From contig JAJXUG010000020.1 in assembly GCA_021783095.1 (NCBI GenBank), positions 1 to 64,000 of the forward strand: DNA of 64,000 bases, written 5' to 3'. Of this stretch, positions 7,036 to 15,779 are shown piece after piece. This DNA is from Chloroflexota bacterium. GTDB taxonomy: Bacteria > Chloroflexota > Limnocylindria > Limnocylindrales > CSP1-4. Every line of letters starts with the position of its first letter. Within the stretch, counting starts at the first letter, position 1. Under the pieces are notes generated by a model. It saw nothing but the letters and a program-made list of their open reading frames with translations, had not been told where the DNA came from and made no database searches. The position numbers and the translations under genes were made by a program.

Positions 7036-7437
7036 ATGGCCGTCTACCAGGGCGCGCGCCAGCGCGTCATCGTCCTGCCGCGGGCGCCGCGGATCAGCAT
7101 CGGGGTCGGCGCCGGCATCGGCGCGCCCGCCCTCTCGCGCCGCCGCCCCCGCGCGGCCGTCCGCGCCCGCCGCGGCCCGTCACGGCTGGCGCTGCTGCTC
7201 GCCGCCATCGTGGTCGCGTTTGCGGCCGCCTTCTTCTCGCTCTCGCAGGACATCCGCGTCTCGGCGACGGGCTATGAGACCGACCACCTGGCCACCCAGG
7301 CCCGCCAGCTCGGGGACCGGGCCGCAGACCTGCGCAACGACCTCAACCGCCTCGGCGAGGCACCCGCCATCAAGACGCTCGCCGTGGACTACGGGCTCGG
7401 CCCGCTCCGCGAGCCGCTCGTCGTCCAGGCCCGGTAG
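7036..7437 (+). CDS. ftsL: FtsL-like septum protein
   Basis: This 133-residue bitopic protein has a basic cytoplasmic N-terminus of about 50 residues and one transmembrane helix (about 51-69, LALLLAAIVVAFAAAFFSL). A periplasm-side heptad-like segment follows (LATQARQLGDRAADLRNDLNR), which should form a coiled coil. FtsL pairs with FtsB/DivIC and FtsQ and helps activate FtsWI at the septum. Sequence conservation is weak, as usual for FtsL. The call rests on topology and on position between rsmH and the septal penicillin-binding protein gene. Confidence 0.75.
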   Translation: MAVYQGARQRVIVLPRAPRISIGVGAGIGAPALSRRRPRAAVRARRGPSRLALLLAAIVVAFAAAFFSLSQDIRVSATGYETDHLATQARQLGDRAADLRNDLNRLGEAPAIKTLAVDYGLGPLREPLVVQAR

Positions 7438-7455
7438 GCGAGGGCACCAGCGACC

Positions 7456-9285
7456 ATGCTCGGCCGAACGGACTCCAGGGTTCGCGCGCTTGTCGTCCTG
7501 CTCCTGTTCGTGATCGTCGCGGGCGCGCTCGGCACGCGACTCGCGTACTGGCAGGTCGCGCGCCGCAGCGACCTCGCCGCGATGGCCGTCCGACAGTCCT
7601 CGACCACGTACTCCATCCCCACCCATCGAGGCTCGATCTACGACCGGACCGGCACCGTGCTCCTCGCCACGAGCGTCAATCGCGATCGGCTGGCCGTGGA
7701 CTCCAAGGACCAGACGCCCGACGAGCGCGCGCAGACCGCCGCGACGGCGGTGCAGATCCTGGGCTTGTCCGGCGACGCCGCCACGACCGTGACGGACCTC
7801 GTCAACTCCGGGCGCCCCTACGCGGTGCTCGCGCACGACCTGACGCCCGCCCAGTCCGACGCCGTCCGGGCGGCGGTCGGGGCCGCCCACCCCACGGCCT
7901 TCGATCTGATCCTCGAGCCGGAGGAGTTGCGCCAGTACCCGCAGGCCGGCGGCGCTCCCGGCACGACGCTCGCCGCCCAGTTGCTGGGCTTCGTGAACCA
8001 GCAGGGCCTGGGCCAGTACGGCGTCGAGCAGTACTACCAGACGCAGCTGGCCGGCAAGGACACCGTGGTGGCGGCGCAGCAGGACGGCAGCGGCAACCTG
8101 ATCCCGGACACCTCGACCGTGATGGAGCAGGGCTACCCCGGCGAGGACCTGGAGCTCACGATCGACGCCTCGCTGCAGGTCGCGGTGGAGCAGGAGCTGC
8201 TCGCGACGTGGATCGCGGACCGGGCGAAGCGGGTGTCGGCCGTCGTCATGGACCCGTACAGCGGCGAGGTCTACGCCTACGCGAGCTACCCCTCGTACAA
8301 CGCCAACGACTACCAGCAGATCGCGAACACCAATCCGGGCGCCTTCCTCGACCCCAACGTGTCCACGGTCTACGAGCCGGGCTCCGTGTTCAAGATGCTC
8401 ACCGCCACCGCCGTGATCGGCACGGGCGCGGTGCAGCCGACGACCAAGTTCAACGACCCTGGCCGCCTGTGGCTCGACAACCACCTCACCCACGTGGACG
8501 ACGCCGACAAGAAGCCGATGCCGCGGATGACCTTCGCCAACGGGGTCGCGTTCTCGCGCAACGTGGTGGCATCGCAGGCCGCGCTCCGGCTGGCCCCCAA
8601 TACGAACCAGGCGGCGAAGATCCTGTACAGCACGTGGCTGCGGCTGGGCTTCGGCCAGAAGACGGGCATCGACGTGGCGAACGAGGTGCCGGGCATCCTC
8701 CACGACCCATCGCAGACGCCGTGGCGCCAGATCGACCTCGCCAACGCCTCGTTCGGGCAGGGCATGGCCGTGACGCCGATCCAGCTGGCCCAGGGCTTCA
8801 GCGCCATGCTCAACGGCGGCACGCTGGTCCAGCCCCGGATCGTGAAGTCCATCGGCAACCAGGACACGGTGGCGGTGTCGAAGGGCCGCGTCATGACCCC
8901 GCAGCTCTCGCAGACCCTGATGCAGATGATGAAGGGCGTCATCTCCACGGTGCCGTTCTACCGGAACCGGACGCTGATCCCGGGCTTTGAGGTGGGCGGC
9001 AAGACGGGGACGGCGCAGATCTGGGACACCACCAAGAACGACTGGAAGAAGGACCTGTTCAACTACTCGTTCGTCGGCTACATCGCGCGAACCCCGGGCC
9101 ACCCGGACCTCGTGGTGGCGGTGCGGATCGACCAGGGCACCCCGAAGGTGATCCGCCAGGGCCAGCTCGAGATGCCGGTCATGTCGTTCGAGCTCTTCCG
9201 CCGGATCGCCCACGATTCGATCACCACGCCCTACCTCGTGCCGGAGACGCAGGTTGTGCCGCCTCCGCCCCCGGCCGCTCCGTGA
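7456..9285 (+). CDS. ftsI: Septal penicillin-binding protein (FtsI/PBP2-type transpeptidase)
   Basis: This 609-residue class B PBP crosslinks septal peptidoglycan. It has one N-terminal membrane helix (about 8-30, RALVVLLLFVIVAGALGTRL) and a pedestal domain starting at RGSIYDRTGTVLA-like residues near 55. The transpeptidase domain has all three catalytic motifs: SVFK with nucleophile S310 and K313, SRN at 367-369 and KTGT at 516. The C-terminus is Pro-rich and there is no PASTA domain. The start ATG is 18 nt after ftsL. The stop overlaps the murF start by 4 bp. Confidence 0.94.
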   Translation: MLGRTDSRVRALVVLLLFVIVAGALGTRLAYWQVARRSDLAAMAVRQSSTTYSIPTHRGSIYDRTGTVLLATSVNRDRLAVDSKDQTPDERAQTAATAVQILGLSGDAATTVTDLVNSGRPYAVLAHDLTPAQSDAVRAAVGAAHPTAFDLILEPEELRQYPQAGGAPGTTLAAQLLGFVNQQGLGQYGVEQYYQTQLAGKDTVVAAQQDGSGNLIPDTSTVMEQGYPGEDLELTIDASLQVAVEQELLATWIADRAKRVSAVVMDPYSGEVYAYASYPSYNANDYQQIANTNPGAFLDPNVSTVYEPGSVFKMLTATAVIGTGAVQPTTKFNDPGRLWLDNHLTHVDDADKKPMPRMTFANGVAFSRNVVASQAALRLAPNTNQAAKILYSTWLRLGFGQKTGIDVANEVPGILHDPSQTPWRQIDLANASFGQGMAVTPIQLAQGFSAMLNGGTLVQPRIVKSIGNQDTVAVSKGRVMTPQLSQTLMQMMKGVISTVPFYRNRTLIPGFEVGGKTGTAQIWDTTKNDWKKDLFNYSFVGYIARTPGHPDLVVAVRIDQGTPKVIRQGQLEMPVMSFELFRRIAHDSITTPYLVPETQVVPPPPPAAP

Positions 9286-10829
9286 CGTCCCGTGCGACAC
9301 TCACGGCCGTGACTGACCGCGTCCGGCCGACCACTCCTGCTGCCGTTCCGTCGTCCGGCGAGCTCGGCCTCACCGCCGACGACCTCGTGGCGGCCACGGG
9401 CGGCCGCCTGCTCCGCCGTGGGTCCCGGCCGTGCCGCAGGGGCGCGGTGGACTCGCGCGTGGTGTCGCCCGGCATGGTGTTCGTGGCGCTCCCGGGCGAG
9501 CGCACCGACGGCCACCGCTTCCTCGCCGACGCGGTCCGCGCCGGCGCGACCGCGCTCATCGTGGGCCGGGAGCCGGATGTCGCCTCGGGCGAGCCGCGGC
9601 TCGATGCACTGGGCGACGTCACCGTCGTGCTCGTGCCCGACCCCCTGCGCGCCCTCCACGCGATCGCGGCAGCCTGGCGCGCCCGCTTCTCGCTCGTTGT
9701 GGTGGGCGTCACGGGCTCGATCGCGAAGACCTCGACCAAGGAGGCGGCCGCCGCAGTGCTGGCCGGACGCTTCGAGACCCTGCGTTCCGAGGGCAACCGC
9801 AACAACGAGGTCGGCCTGCCGCTGACGGTCCTCGAGCTGGGCCCCGAGCACGGGGCGGCGGTCCTCGAGATGGGGATGTACGCGCGCGGCGAGATCCGCG
9901 ACCTGGCCGCGGTCGCGCGCCCGTCGATCGGCATCGTGACCGCGGTGCAGCCGGTGCACCTCTCGCGCCTCGGGTCGATCGAGGCGATCGAGGACGCGAA
10001 GGCGGAGCTGGTCGAGGCGCTCCCGGGGGCGGCCGACGGCGGGGTCGCCGTGCTCAACGCCGACGACCCGCGGGTGCGCCGCATGGCGGCTCGCACCACG
10101 GCGCGGGTCCTGACCTACGGCTTCAGTCCCGAGGCGGACGTCCGGGCCGACGACGTCGCCTCGCTCGGCCTCGAGGGGATGCGGTTCCGGCTGGTCACCC
10201 CCGACGGGGAGCGCGAGGTCGCCATCGCCCGGCCCGGCCGGATCGGGGTGCACAACGCGCTGGCGGCAGCCGCGGCTGGCCTGGCCGCGGGGATGACACC
10301 GGGCGAGATCGTGCCCGGCCTGGCGGCTGGCGGATCCGCGCCGCACCGCTCGACGCTGATCCGCGCCGGCGGCGTCACCATCGTCGACGACAGCTACAAC
10401 GCGTCGCCGGGGTCGATGCTCGCCGCACTCGACCTGCTGGCCGGGCTGCCCGGCCGACGCGTGGCCCTCCTCGGCCACATGATGGAGCTCGGCGCGGTCT
10501 CCGAGTCCGGCCACGCGGCGGTGGGCGCTGCCGCCGCCCGGACGGCGGACCTGCTCATCGTCGCGGCCGGCGGGCCGGGGGGCGAGGCGTCGGGGATCGC
10601 CGCGGCGGCGCTGGCGGCCGGCATGGCGCCCCAAGCGGTCGTGCGCGCCGCGAGTCGCCGGGACGCGGCCGACGAGGCCGTGCGACGGCTGCGGGCCGGC
10701 GACGTCGTACTCGTCAAGGCGTCGCAGGGGATCGGCCTCGAGGAGTCCGTGCGGGACCGCCTCGGGGTCGGGCTCGAGGTGCTCATCGCCGACCTGGTCG
10801 ACCGCCTCGGCGGCGAGGCCGTCCCGTGA
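9282..10829 (+). CDS. murF: UDP-N-acetylmuramoyl-tripeptide--D-alanyl-D-alanine ligase MurF
   Basis: This 515-residue Mur ligase adds D-Ala-D-Ala to the UDP-MurNAc tripeptide in the cytoplasm. The order is an N-terminal substrate domain (VDSRVVSPGMVFVALPGERTDGH-type block), a central ATPase domain and a C-terminal domain beginning near DDSYNASPGSML. The ATP loop reads GVTGSIAKTSTKE, with Ala148 where the usual Gly precedes the catalytic Lys (K149). Other signatures are SEGNRNNEVGLPLT, LEMGMYARGEI and GRIGVHNALAAAAAG. It starts at GTG in a 4-bp overlap with ftsI and overlaps mraY in the same way. murE, the usual preceding gene, is missing. Confidence 0.93.
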   Translation: MTSRATLTAVTDRVRPTTPAAVPSSGELGLTADDLVAATGGRLLRRGSRPCRRGAVDSRVVSPGMVFVALPGERTDGHRFLADAVRAGATALIVGREPDVASGEPRLDALGDVTVVLVPDPLRALHAIAAAWRARFSLVVVGVTGSIAKTSTKEAAAAVLAGRFETLRSEGNRNNEVGLPLTVLELGPEHGAAVLEMGMYARGEIRDLAAVARPSIGIVTAVQPVHLSRLGSIEAIEDAKAELVEALPGAADGGVAVLNADDPRVRRMAARTTARVLTYGFSPEADVRADDVASLGLEGMRFRLVTPDGEREVAIARPGRIGVHNALAAAAAGLAAGMTPGEIVPGLAAGGSAPHRSTLIRAGGVTIVDDSYNASPGSMLAALDLLAGLPGRRVALLGHMMELGAVSESGHAAVGAAAARTADLLIVAAGGPGGEASGIAAAALAAGMAPQAVVRAASRRDAADEAVRRLRAGDVVLVKASQGIGLEESVRDRLGVGLEVLIADLVDRLGGEAVP

Positions 10830-11803
10830 CGATCGAGCTGATCCAGGGTCTGCTCCTGGCGTTCTTCATCGTGGTGATCCTGATGCCGCCGTACATCCGG
10901 CTCCTGCGGCACTTCGGGTTCGCCAAGCAGATCCGCGAGGAGGGCCCCCAGAGCCACATGGTCAAGTGGGGGACGCCCACGATGGGCGGCCTCCTGCTGA
11001 TCGCCGTCGTGCTGACGGTGTTCGCGATGCTGCGGCCCGTGCAGGGCGGAATCATCGCGCCGCTGGCGACCCTGGCCGGCGTCGGCCTCCTCGGCGCCTT
11101 CGACGACTACCTCAATGCCCGGACCGGCGAGGGCATCCGGGCCCGCCAGAAGCTGCTCTGGCAGATCGTCGTGGGCGTGGCGGTCGCGTGGCAGATCCAG
11201 AGCACGTACCAGATCACCGCCATCCGCGTCCCGTTCGTCGGGGAAGTGCCCGTGGACCCGGGGATCTACGTGCCGTTCGCGGCGTTCGCCATCGTCGCCG
11301 CCTCCAACGGCGTCAACATCACCGACGGCCTCGACGGCCTGGCGGGCGGCACCCTCGCCTTCGCATTCGTCTCGTTCATGATCATCGGGCTCCTCAACCA
11401 GCCCGAGCAGCCCAACATCGCCCTGCTGTGCGCGCTCATCATCGGCGCGCTGCTGGGCTTCCTGTGGTTCAACGTCCACCCCGCGCAGGTGTTCATGGGG
11501 GACTCCGGGTCCCTCAGCCTGGGCGCGACGCTGGCCGTGATCGCGCTCATCAGCGGCCAGATCCTGGTGCTGCCCATCGTGGGCTTCGTGTTCGTCATGG
11601 AGACCGTGTCGGACATCATCCAGATCGGCTACTTCAAGCTGTCCGGCGGCAAGCGCATCTTCCGGATGGCCCCGCTGCACCACCACTTCGAGCTGGGCGG
11701 CTGGGACGAGGAGAAGATCGCCCTGCGGTTCTGGATCATCGGGATCCTGGCCGGGCTCCTCGGCGTGACGCTCTTCTCGGCGTCGATCAGGGCCATCCAC
11801 TAG
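10826..11803 (+). CDS. mraY: Phospho-N-acetylmuramoyl-pentapeptide-transferase MraY
   Basis: This 325-residue polytopic membrane enzyme transfers phospho-MurNAc-pentapeptide to undecaprenyl phosphate, forming lipid I. Signatures include QSHMVKWGTPTMGGLL, the GAFDDYLNARTGEGI Asp pair, NGVNITDGLDGLAGG, FMGDSGSLSLGATLA and the MAPLHHHFELGGWDEEKI histidine motif. About ten hydrophobic segments are visible. The start is GTG in a 4-bp overlap with murF. A longer frame continues upstream antisense to nothing real and inside murF, but lacks conservation. Length fits the family. Confidence 0.95.
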   Translation: MTIELIQGLLLAFFIVVILMPPYIRLLRHFGFAKQIREEGPQSHMVKWGTPTMGGLLLIAVVLTVFAMLRPVQGGIIAPLATLAGVGLLGAFDDYLNARTGEGIRARQKLLWQIVVGVAVAWQIQSTYQITAIRVPFVGEVPVDPGIYVPFAAFAIVAASNGVNITDGLDGLAGGTLAFAFVSFMIIGLLNQPEQPNIALLCALIIGALLGFLWFNVHPAQVFMGDSGSLSLGATLAVIALISGQILVLPIVGFVFVMETVSDIIQIGYFKLSGGKRIFRMAPLHHHFELGGWDEEKIALRFWIIGILAGLLGVTLFSASIRAIH

Positions 11804-11812
11804 GAGCCCGCG

Positions 11813-13378
11813 ATGGCGACGATCGACCTCGACGCGCTCACTGTCGACGACGTGCGGCGTGGCGCCCTGGACGGGCGGCCGGTCACCGTGCTCGGCCTCG
11901 CCCGCAGCGGCGTGGCGCTCGCCCGCTTCCTCCACGACGCCGGGGCCCGGGTGACGGTCTACGACGGCCGAGCCGCCAGCGAGCTCGAGGCGGCGATCGG
12001 GCAGCTCGGCGCCCGTGCCGTGGTGCTGCGGCTGGGGCCCGACGTGGATCCCGCCTCGACCTGGACGGACGCGGCCCTGGTCGCGACGTCACCCTCGATC
12101 ACGAACGACTTCCCGACGACCGAGCCGCGCCTTCGGGGCCAGCTGCAGGCCCTGGTCGACGCCCGGGCGGCCGGGGACCGCACGGCGCCCCAGCTCGTGA
12201 CCGAGGCCGACCTGTTCCTGCGCCTCTGCCCGTCGCCGACGATCGGCGTCACCGGGACGAAGGGCAAGACGACCACCTCATCGCTCGCCCACGCGATCCT
12301 CGCTGCCGACCCGCTCCACCCCGCGGTCCTGGGCGGCAACATCGGCACGCCCCTGGTTGAGCGCCTGCCCGAGCTGACGCCGGCCCACCGCGTGGTGATC
12401 GAGCTCTCGGAGCTTCAGCTGCCGAAGCTGTCCCGCGGCACGACGGTCGCGGTCTACACCAACGTCACCTCGGACCACCTCGACCGGCACGGGACGCTCG
12501 AGGCGTACCGGCGCGTCAAGCGGCGCCTGGCCGAGCTGGTCGATCCCGACGGCGCGCTGGTGCTCAACCTGGAGGACCCGGTGGTCGGCGGGTACGCCGG
12601 GCTCGGCACGGCGCCCGCGGTGCTGTACCGCAACGAGCGGCCGGTGCCGGGCGGGCTGGGCGTGGTGGACGGCTGGATCCTCTCGGCGGGCGTGGAGCGG
12701 CTGCCGCTCGCCGGCGGGGGTGCGGCCCAGAGCGGGCTCGGCGGCGCGATCATGCCCGTCGAGGAGCTGCAGATCCCGGGCGCGCACAATGTCTCGAACG
12801 CGCTCGCGGCGATCGCGGTGGGCCTGCTGTTCGGCGTGGCGCCCGACGCCATCCGCCGGGCGGCAACGGCCTTCACCGGCGTGGAGCACCGCCTCCAGAC
12901 GGTCGGGATGATCGACGGCGTGCGCTTCGTGAACGACTCGCAGGGCACGCAGCCCGACGCGGTGATCGCCGCCCTGCGCGCGTTCCCGGCGCCCGTGGTG
13001 CTGATCGCGGGGGGCCGCGACAAGGGCAACGACCTCGGCGACCTGGCGCAGGTCGCCGCCTCGCGCGCGTACGCCGCCGTGCTGATCGGCGAGAGCGGGC
13101 CCCGCCTGGAGTCGCTGTTCAACGCGGCGGGCCTGACGCGCACCTCGCAGGCGGCCACGCTCGAGGAGGCGGTCACGGCCGCCGCCCGCATCGCGCGCTC
13201 GCGCCTCGACGACCTGCCCGAGGGGACGACGGCGACCGTGGTGCTCAGTCCGGCCGCCGCCTCGTTCGACATGTTCGTGGACTACGCCGCCCGCGGCCGG
13301 GCGTTCATCGATGCGGTCGCCCGGCTGGCCGCGCCGGGGGCGCGACCAGCAGGCAGAAGTGATGGGAGGCCAGGATGA
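11813..13378 (+). CDS. murD: UDP-N-acetylmuramoylalanine--D-glutamate ligase MurD
   Basis: This 521-residue ligase adds D-Glu to UDP-MurNAc-L-Ala. Domain order is an N-terminal Rossmann-like UDP domain (TVLGLARSGVALARFL), an ATPase domain with GTKGKTTTSS (K152) and a C-terminal domain. NVTSDHLDRHGT and AYRRVKRRLAEL hold the metal and carbamylated-Lys region. Two positions depart from common MurD. ELSSFQL reads ELSELQL, and the NDSKATN block reads NDSQGTQ (N374-D375-S376-Q377). The protein is longer than the usual 450, mainly in the N-terminus and a loop near 270-310. murD overlaps ftsW by 4 bp (ATGA). Confidence 0.9.
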   Translation: MATIDLDALTVDDVRRGALDGRPVTVLGLARSGVALARFLHDAGARVTVYDGRAASELEAAIGQLGARAVVLRLGPDVDPASTWTDAALVATSPSITNDFPTTEPRLRGQLQALVDARAAGDRTAPQLVTEADLFLRLCPSPTIGVTGTKGKTTTSSLAHAILAADPLHPAVLGGNIGTPLVERLPELTPAHRVVIELSELQLPKLSRGTTVAVYTNVTSDHLDRHGTLEAYRRVKRRLAELVDPDGALVLNLEDPVVGGYAGLGTAPAVLYRNERPVPGGLGVVDGWILSAGVERLPLAGGGAAQSGLGGAIMPVEELQIPGAHNVSNALAAIAVGLLFGVAPDAIRRAATAFTGVEHRLQTVGMIDGVRFVNDSQGTQPDAVIAALRAFPAPVVLIAGGRDKGNDLGDLAQVAASRAYAAVLIGESGPRLESLFNAAGLTRTSQAATLEEAVTAAARIARSRLDDLPEGTTATVVLSPAAASFDMFVDYAARGRAFIDAVARLAAPGARPAGRSDGRPG

Positions 13379-14652
13379 GCGCCGTCGTGCCGCTGACGCG
13401 GACCACCACACGCCCCCGCCCGACGCCCCGGATCGAGCAGACGCTCCAGCGCGAGCGCCACGACCCCGAGTACGGGATCCTCGTCGCCATCGTCGCCCTG
13501 GCCGCGATCGGCATCCTGATGGTCTACTCGTCGTCCGCCATCAAGGCCTACCTCCAGACGGACGACACGTTCGCGATCGTCGGGCCGCAGATCACCTGGG
13601 CCGCCCTGGGCCTCGTGGCCATGGCGGTGATGATGCGGGTGGACTACCGCCTGCTCCGGCTGGTCGCGCTGCCGCTGTTCGTCGCCGCGCTGGCGGCGCT
13701 GGTCCTCGTCTTCGTGCCCGGGATCAACAAGGTGGTCGGCGGGTCCGCGCGCTGGCTGGTCGTCGGGCCGCTGCCGGCATTCCACCCGGCCGAGATCATG
13801 AAGCTCGCCCTGGTGGTGTACCTCGCCTACTGGTTCGAGAGGAAGGGGACCGGCGTCCGCAGGTTCTGGTCGGGGACCGTACCGTTCCTGCTGCTCGTGG
13901 CCCCCGCGATCGTGCTGGTCCTGCTGGAGCCGGACCTCGGGACCGCTTCCGTGCTGGGCTTCACGGCGCTCCTGCTGTTCTTCCTGGCCGGCGCGAACGT
14001 GCTGCACCTCCTGGCCCTCGGCGCGGCCGCGGTGCCGGTCGTGTTCTTCAAGTTCATGCACGGTTACCAGATGGACCGCATCAACGCCTGGCTGGACCCG
14101 TTCTCGAACCCCGTGGCCGGGTACCACAGTGTCCAGGGGTTCCTCGCGCTCGCCCTCGGCGGGATCCTCGGAGCCGGACTGGGGGAGAGCCGCCTCGCCG
14201 GCGGCCTGTTCGTCCCCAACGCCTCGAACGACTTCATCTTCGCGATCGTGGGCGAGGAGTTCGGCCTGATCGGCGCGGGGCTGGTGATCGTGCTGTTCCT
14301 CGCCTTCGCGTACCTCGGCATCCGGACATCGCTCGGCGCCCCGGACACCTTCGGCGCCCTCCTGGCGGCCGGGATCACGGGCTGGATCTGCGCCCAGGCG
14401 TTCATCAACATCGGCGTCGTGGTGGGGCTCCTCCCGGTGACGGGCATCCCGCTGCCGTTCGTGTCGGCCGGCGGGTCGTCGCTGGTCATCTCGTTCGCCG
14501 CCGTGGGGGTCCTGCTGTCCGTCTCGAGGGAGACGGTCGAGAAAGGCACGTGGAACGATGCGCCTGCTGATCGCGGGCGGCGGAACGGGCGGGCACATCT
14601 ACCCCGCGCTGGCCGTCGCCCGGTCGCTTCGCGCTCGGCCCGGCTCGGCTGA
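13375..14652 (+). CDS. ftsW: Septal peptidoglycan glycosyltransferase FtsW
   Basis: This 425-residue SEDS-family membrane protein polymerises lipid II with the septal PBP. Ten hydrophobic segments are visible. Family motifs are GSARWLVVGPLPAFHPAEIMK, LLLEPDLGTASV, VQGFLALALGGILGAGLGES, NDFIFAIVGEEFGLIGA and LPVTGIPLPFVSAGGSSL. The start ATG sits in an ATGA overlap with murD. The 3' end is unusual. The frame runs 95 nt into murG, adding a basic tail after SRETVEKGTW. Both genes are unmistakable, so this is a genuine long overlap or a lost stop codon. Confidence 0.93.
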   Translation: MSAVVPLTRTTTRPRPTPRIEQTLQRERHDPEYGILVAIVALAAIGILMVYSSSAIKAYLQTDDTFAIVGPQITWAALGLVAMAVMMRVDYRLLRLVALPLFVAALAALVLVFVPGINKVVGGSARWLVVGPLPAFHPAEIMKLALVVYLAYWFERKGTGVRRFWSGTVPFLLLVAPAIVLVLLEPDLGTASVLGFTALLLFFLAGANVLHLLALGAAAVPVVFFKFMHGYQMDRINAWLDPFSNPVAGYHSVQGFLALALGGILGAGLGESRLAGGLFVPNASNDFIFAIVGEEFGLIGAGLVIVLFLAFAYLGIRTSLGAPDTFGALLAAGITGWICAQAFINIGVVVGLLPVTGIPLPFVSAGGSSLVISFAAVGVLLSVSRETVEKGTWNDAPADRGRRNGRAHLPRAGRRPVASRSARLG

Positions 14653-15727
14653 GGGGGCCGACGCCGTCGCTCCGGACCTGGCCTGGCTGGGCGGGCACCG
14701 GGGCCTGGAGAAGGCCATCGTGCCCCAGGCCGGGATCCAGCTCCAGCGACTGGTGTTGCGCTCGCTGCGCTCGGCGGGACGGGACGTCCACCTGGTCCTG
14801 GACCCGATCCGGCTCGTGATCTCGGTCCCGCAGGCGTTCCTGCTGCTGGCCCTGCGCCGGCCTGCGGCGATCATGACCACGGGCGGCTACGTCGCCATTC
14901 CCACGCTGCTCGCGGCCGCCGTCCTGCGCATCCCGAGCGTGCTGTGGGAGGGCAACGTGGTGCCCGGCAGGAGCGTCCGGTTCGTGGCGCGGCGGGCGAC
15001 CGTGCTCGCCGTGAGCTTCCCCGAGACGGCCGAGGCGCTGGCCCACCCCCGAGCCTTCGTGACCGGGACGCCGATCCGGGCGCTCGACGCCGACCCCGAC
15101 GAGGCCCGCGCGCGGTTCGGCGGGAGGCCCGGCGAGCGGATCCTGCTCGTGTTCGGCGGCTCGCAGGCCGTGCGCCGGATCAACGCGGCGGTCTGGGGGG
15201 CGCTGCCGCGGCTGACCGAGCGCGTGCGCGTCGTCCACGTGACCGGCGAGGACGGGTACGCGGCCGCGCTCGCCGCCCGCGAGGCGCTCCCGGCCGAGCT
15301 CCGCGACCGCTACCGGCCGTTCGCGTTCCTGCACGAGGACATGACCGCAGCGCTGGTCGCGGCCGATCTGGCGGTGGGCCGGGCGGGCTCCTCGACGCTC
15401 GCCGAGGCGGCCGCCTTCGCGCTGCCGATGGCGATCGTCCCGTACCCCCACGCCGCCGGCCACCAGCGGCGCAACGCGGAGTCGTACGCGGCCGGGGGCG
15501 CGGCCCTGCTGGTCGAGGACGAGGACTTCGACGCGGACCGGCTGGTCGAGGTGGCGGGCCTGCTGGCCGATCCCGCCGCCCACGCGATGATGTCGGCCGC
15601 GGCGCGCGACGCAGCCCGTCCCCGTGCCGCCGATGCGGTGGCCCACCTGGTGCTGGCGGTCGCGACGGGTCGTCCGCTGCCGACCCAGGAGGCGGTCGAA
15701 GCCGTCGCCCGGGGCGCCGGCCGATGA
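14558..15727 (+). CDS. murG: UDP-N-acetylglucosamine--MurNAc-pentapeptide transferase MurG
   Basis: This 389-residue GT28 glycosyltransferase adds GlcNAc to lipid I to make lipid II at the inner face of the membrane. The N-domain opens with LIAGGGTGGHIYPALA. The C-domain has LLVFGGSQAVRRIN, AADLAVGRAGSSTLAEAAAF and PMAIVPYPHAAGHQRRNAE. These cover the acceptor and donor sites. An insertion (RPGSAEGADAVAPD) near residue 35 lengthens the first loop. The ATG lies inside the 3' end of ftsW, with a GAAAGG-like ribosome site before it. murC, usually next, is missing and murB follows. Confidence 0.94.
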   Translation: MRLLIAGGGTGGHIYPALAVARSLRARPGSAEGADAVAPDLAWLGGHRGLEKAIVPQAGIQLQRLVLRSLRSAGRDVHLVLDPIRLVISVPQAFLLLALRRPAAIMTTGGYVAIPTLLAAAVLRIPSVLWEGNVVPGRSVRFVARRATVLAVSFPETAEALAHPRAFVTGTPIRALDADPDEARARFGGRPGERILLVFGGSQAVRRINAAVWGALPRLTERVRVVHVTGEDGYAAALAAREALPAELRDRYRPFAFLHEDMTAALVAADLAVGRAGSSTLAEAAAFALPMAIVPYPHAAGHQRRNAESYAAGGAALLVEDEDFDADRLVEVAGLLADPAAHAMMSAAARDAARPRAADAVAHLVLAVATGRPLPTQEAVEAVARGAGR

Positions 15728-15779
15728 CCCGCGGCGTCAGGTGCGCGCGGTTGGGGGCGCCCGAACCCGGCCCCGGGCG

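Noticed and set aside
7180-9300. 706-codon open frame antisense to ftsL and ftsI
   Set aside because: GC-rich coding DNA produces long antisense frames. Its composition (runs of Arg, His, Gly, Val) and absence of motifs mark it as a shadow of clear division genes.
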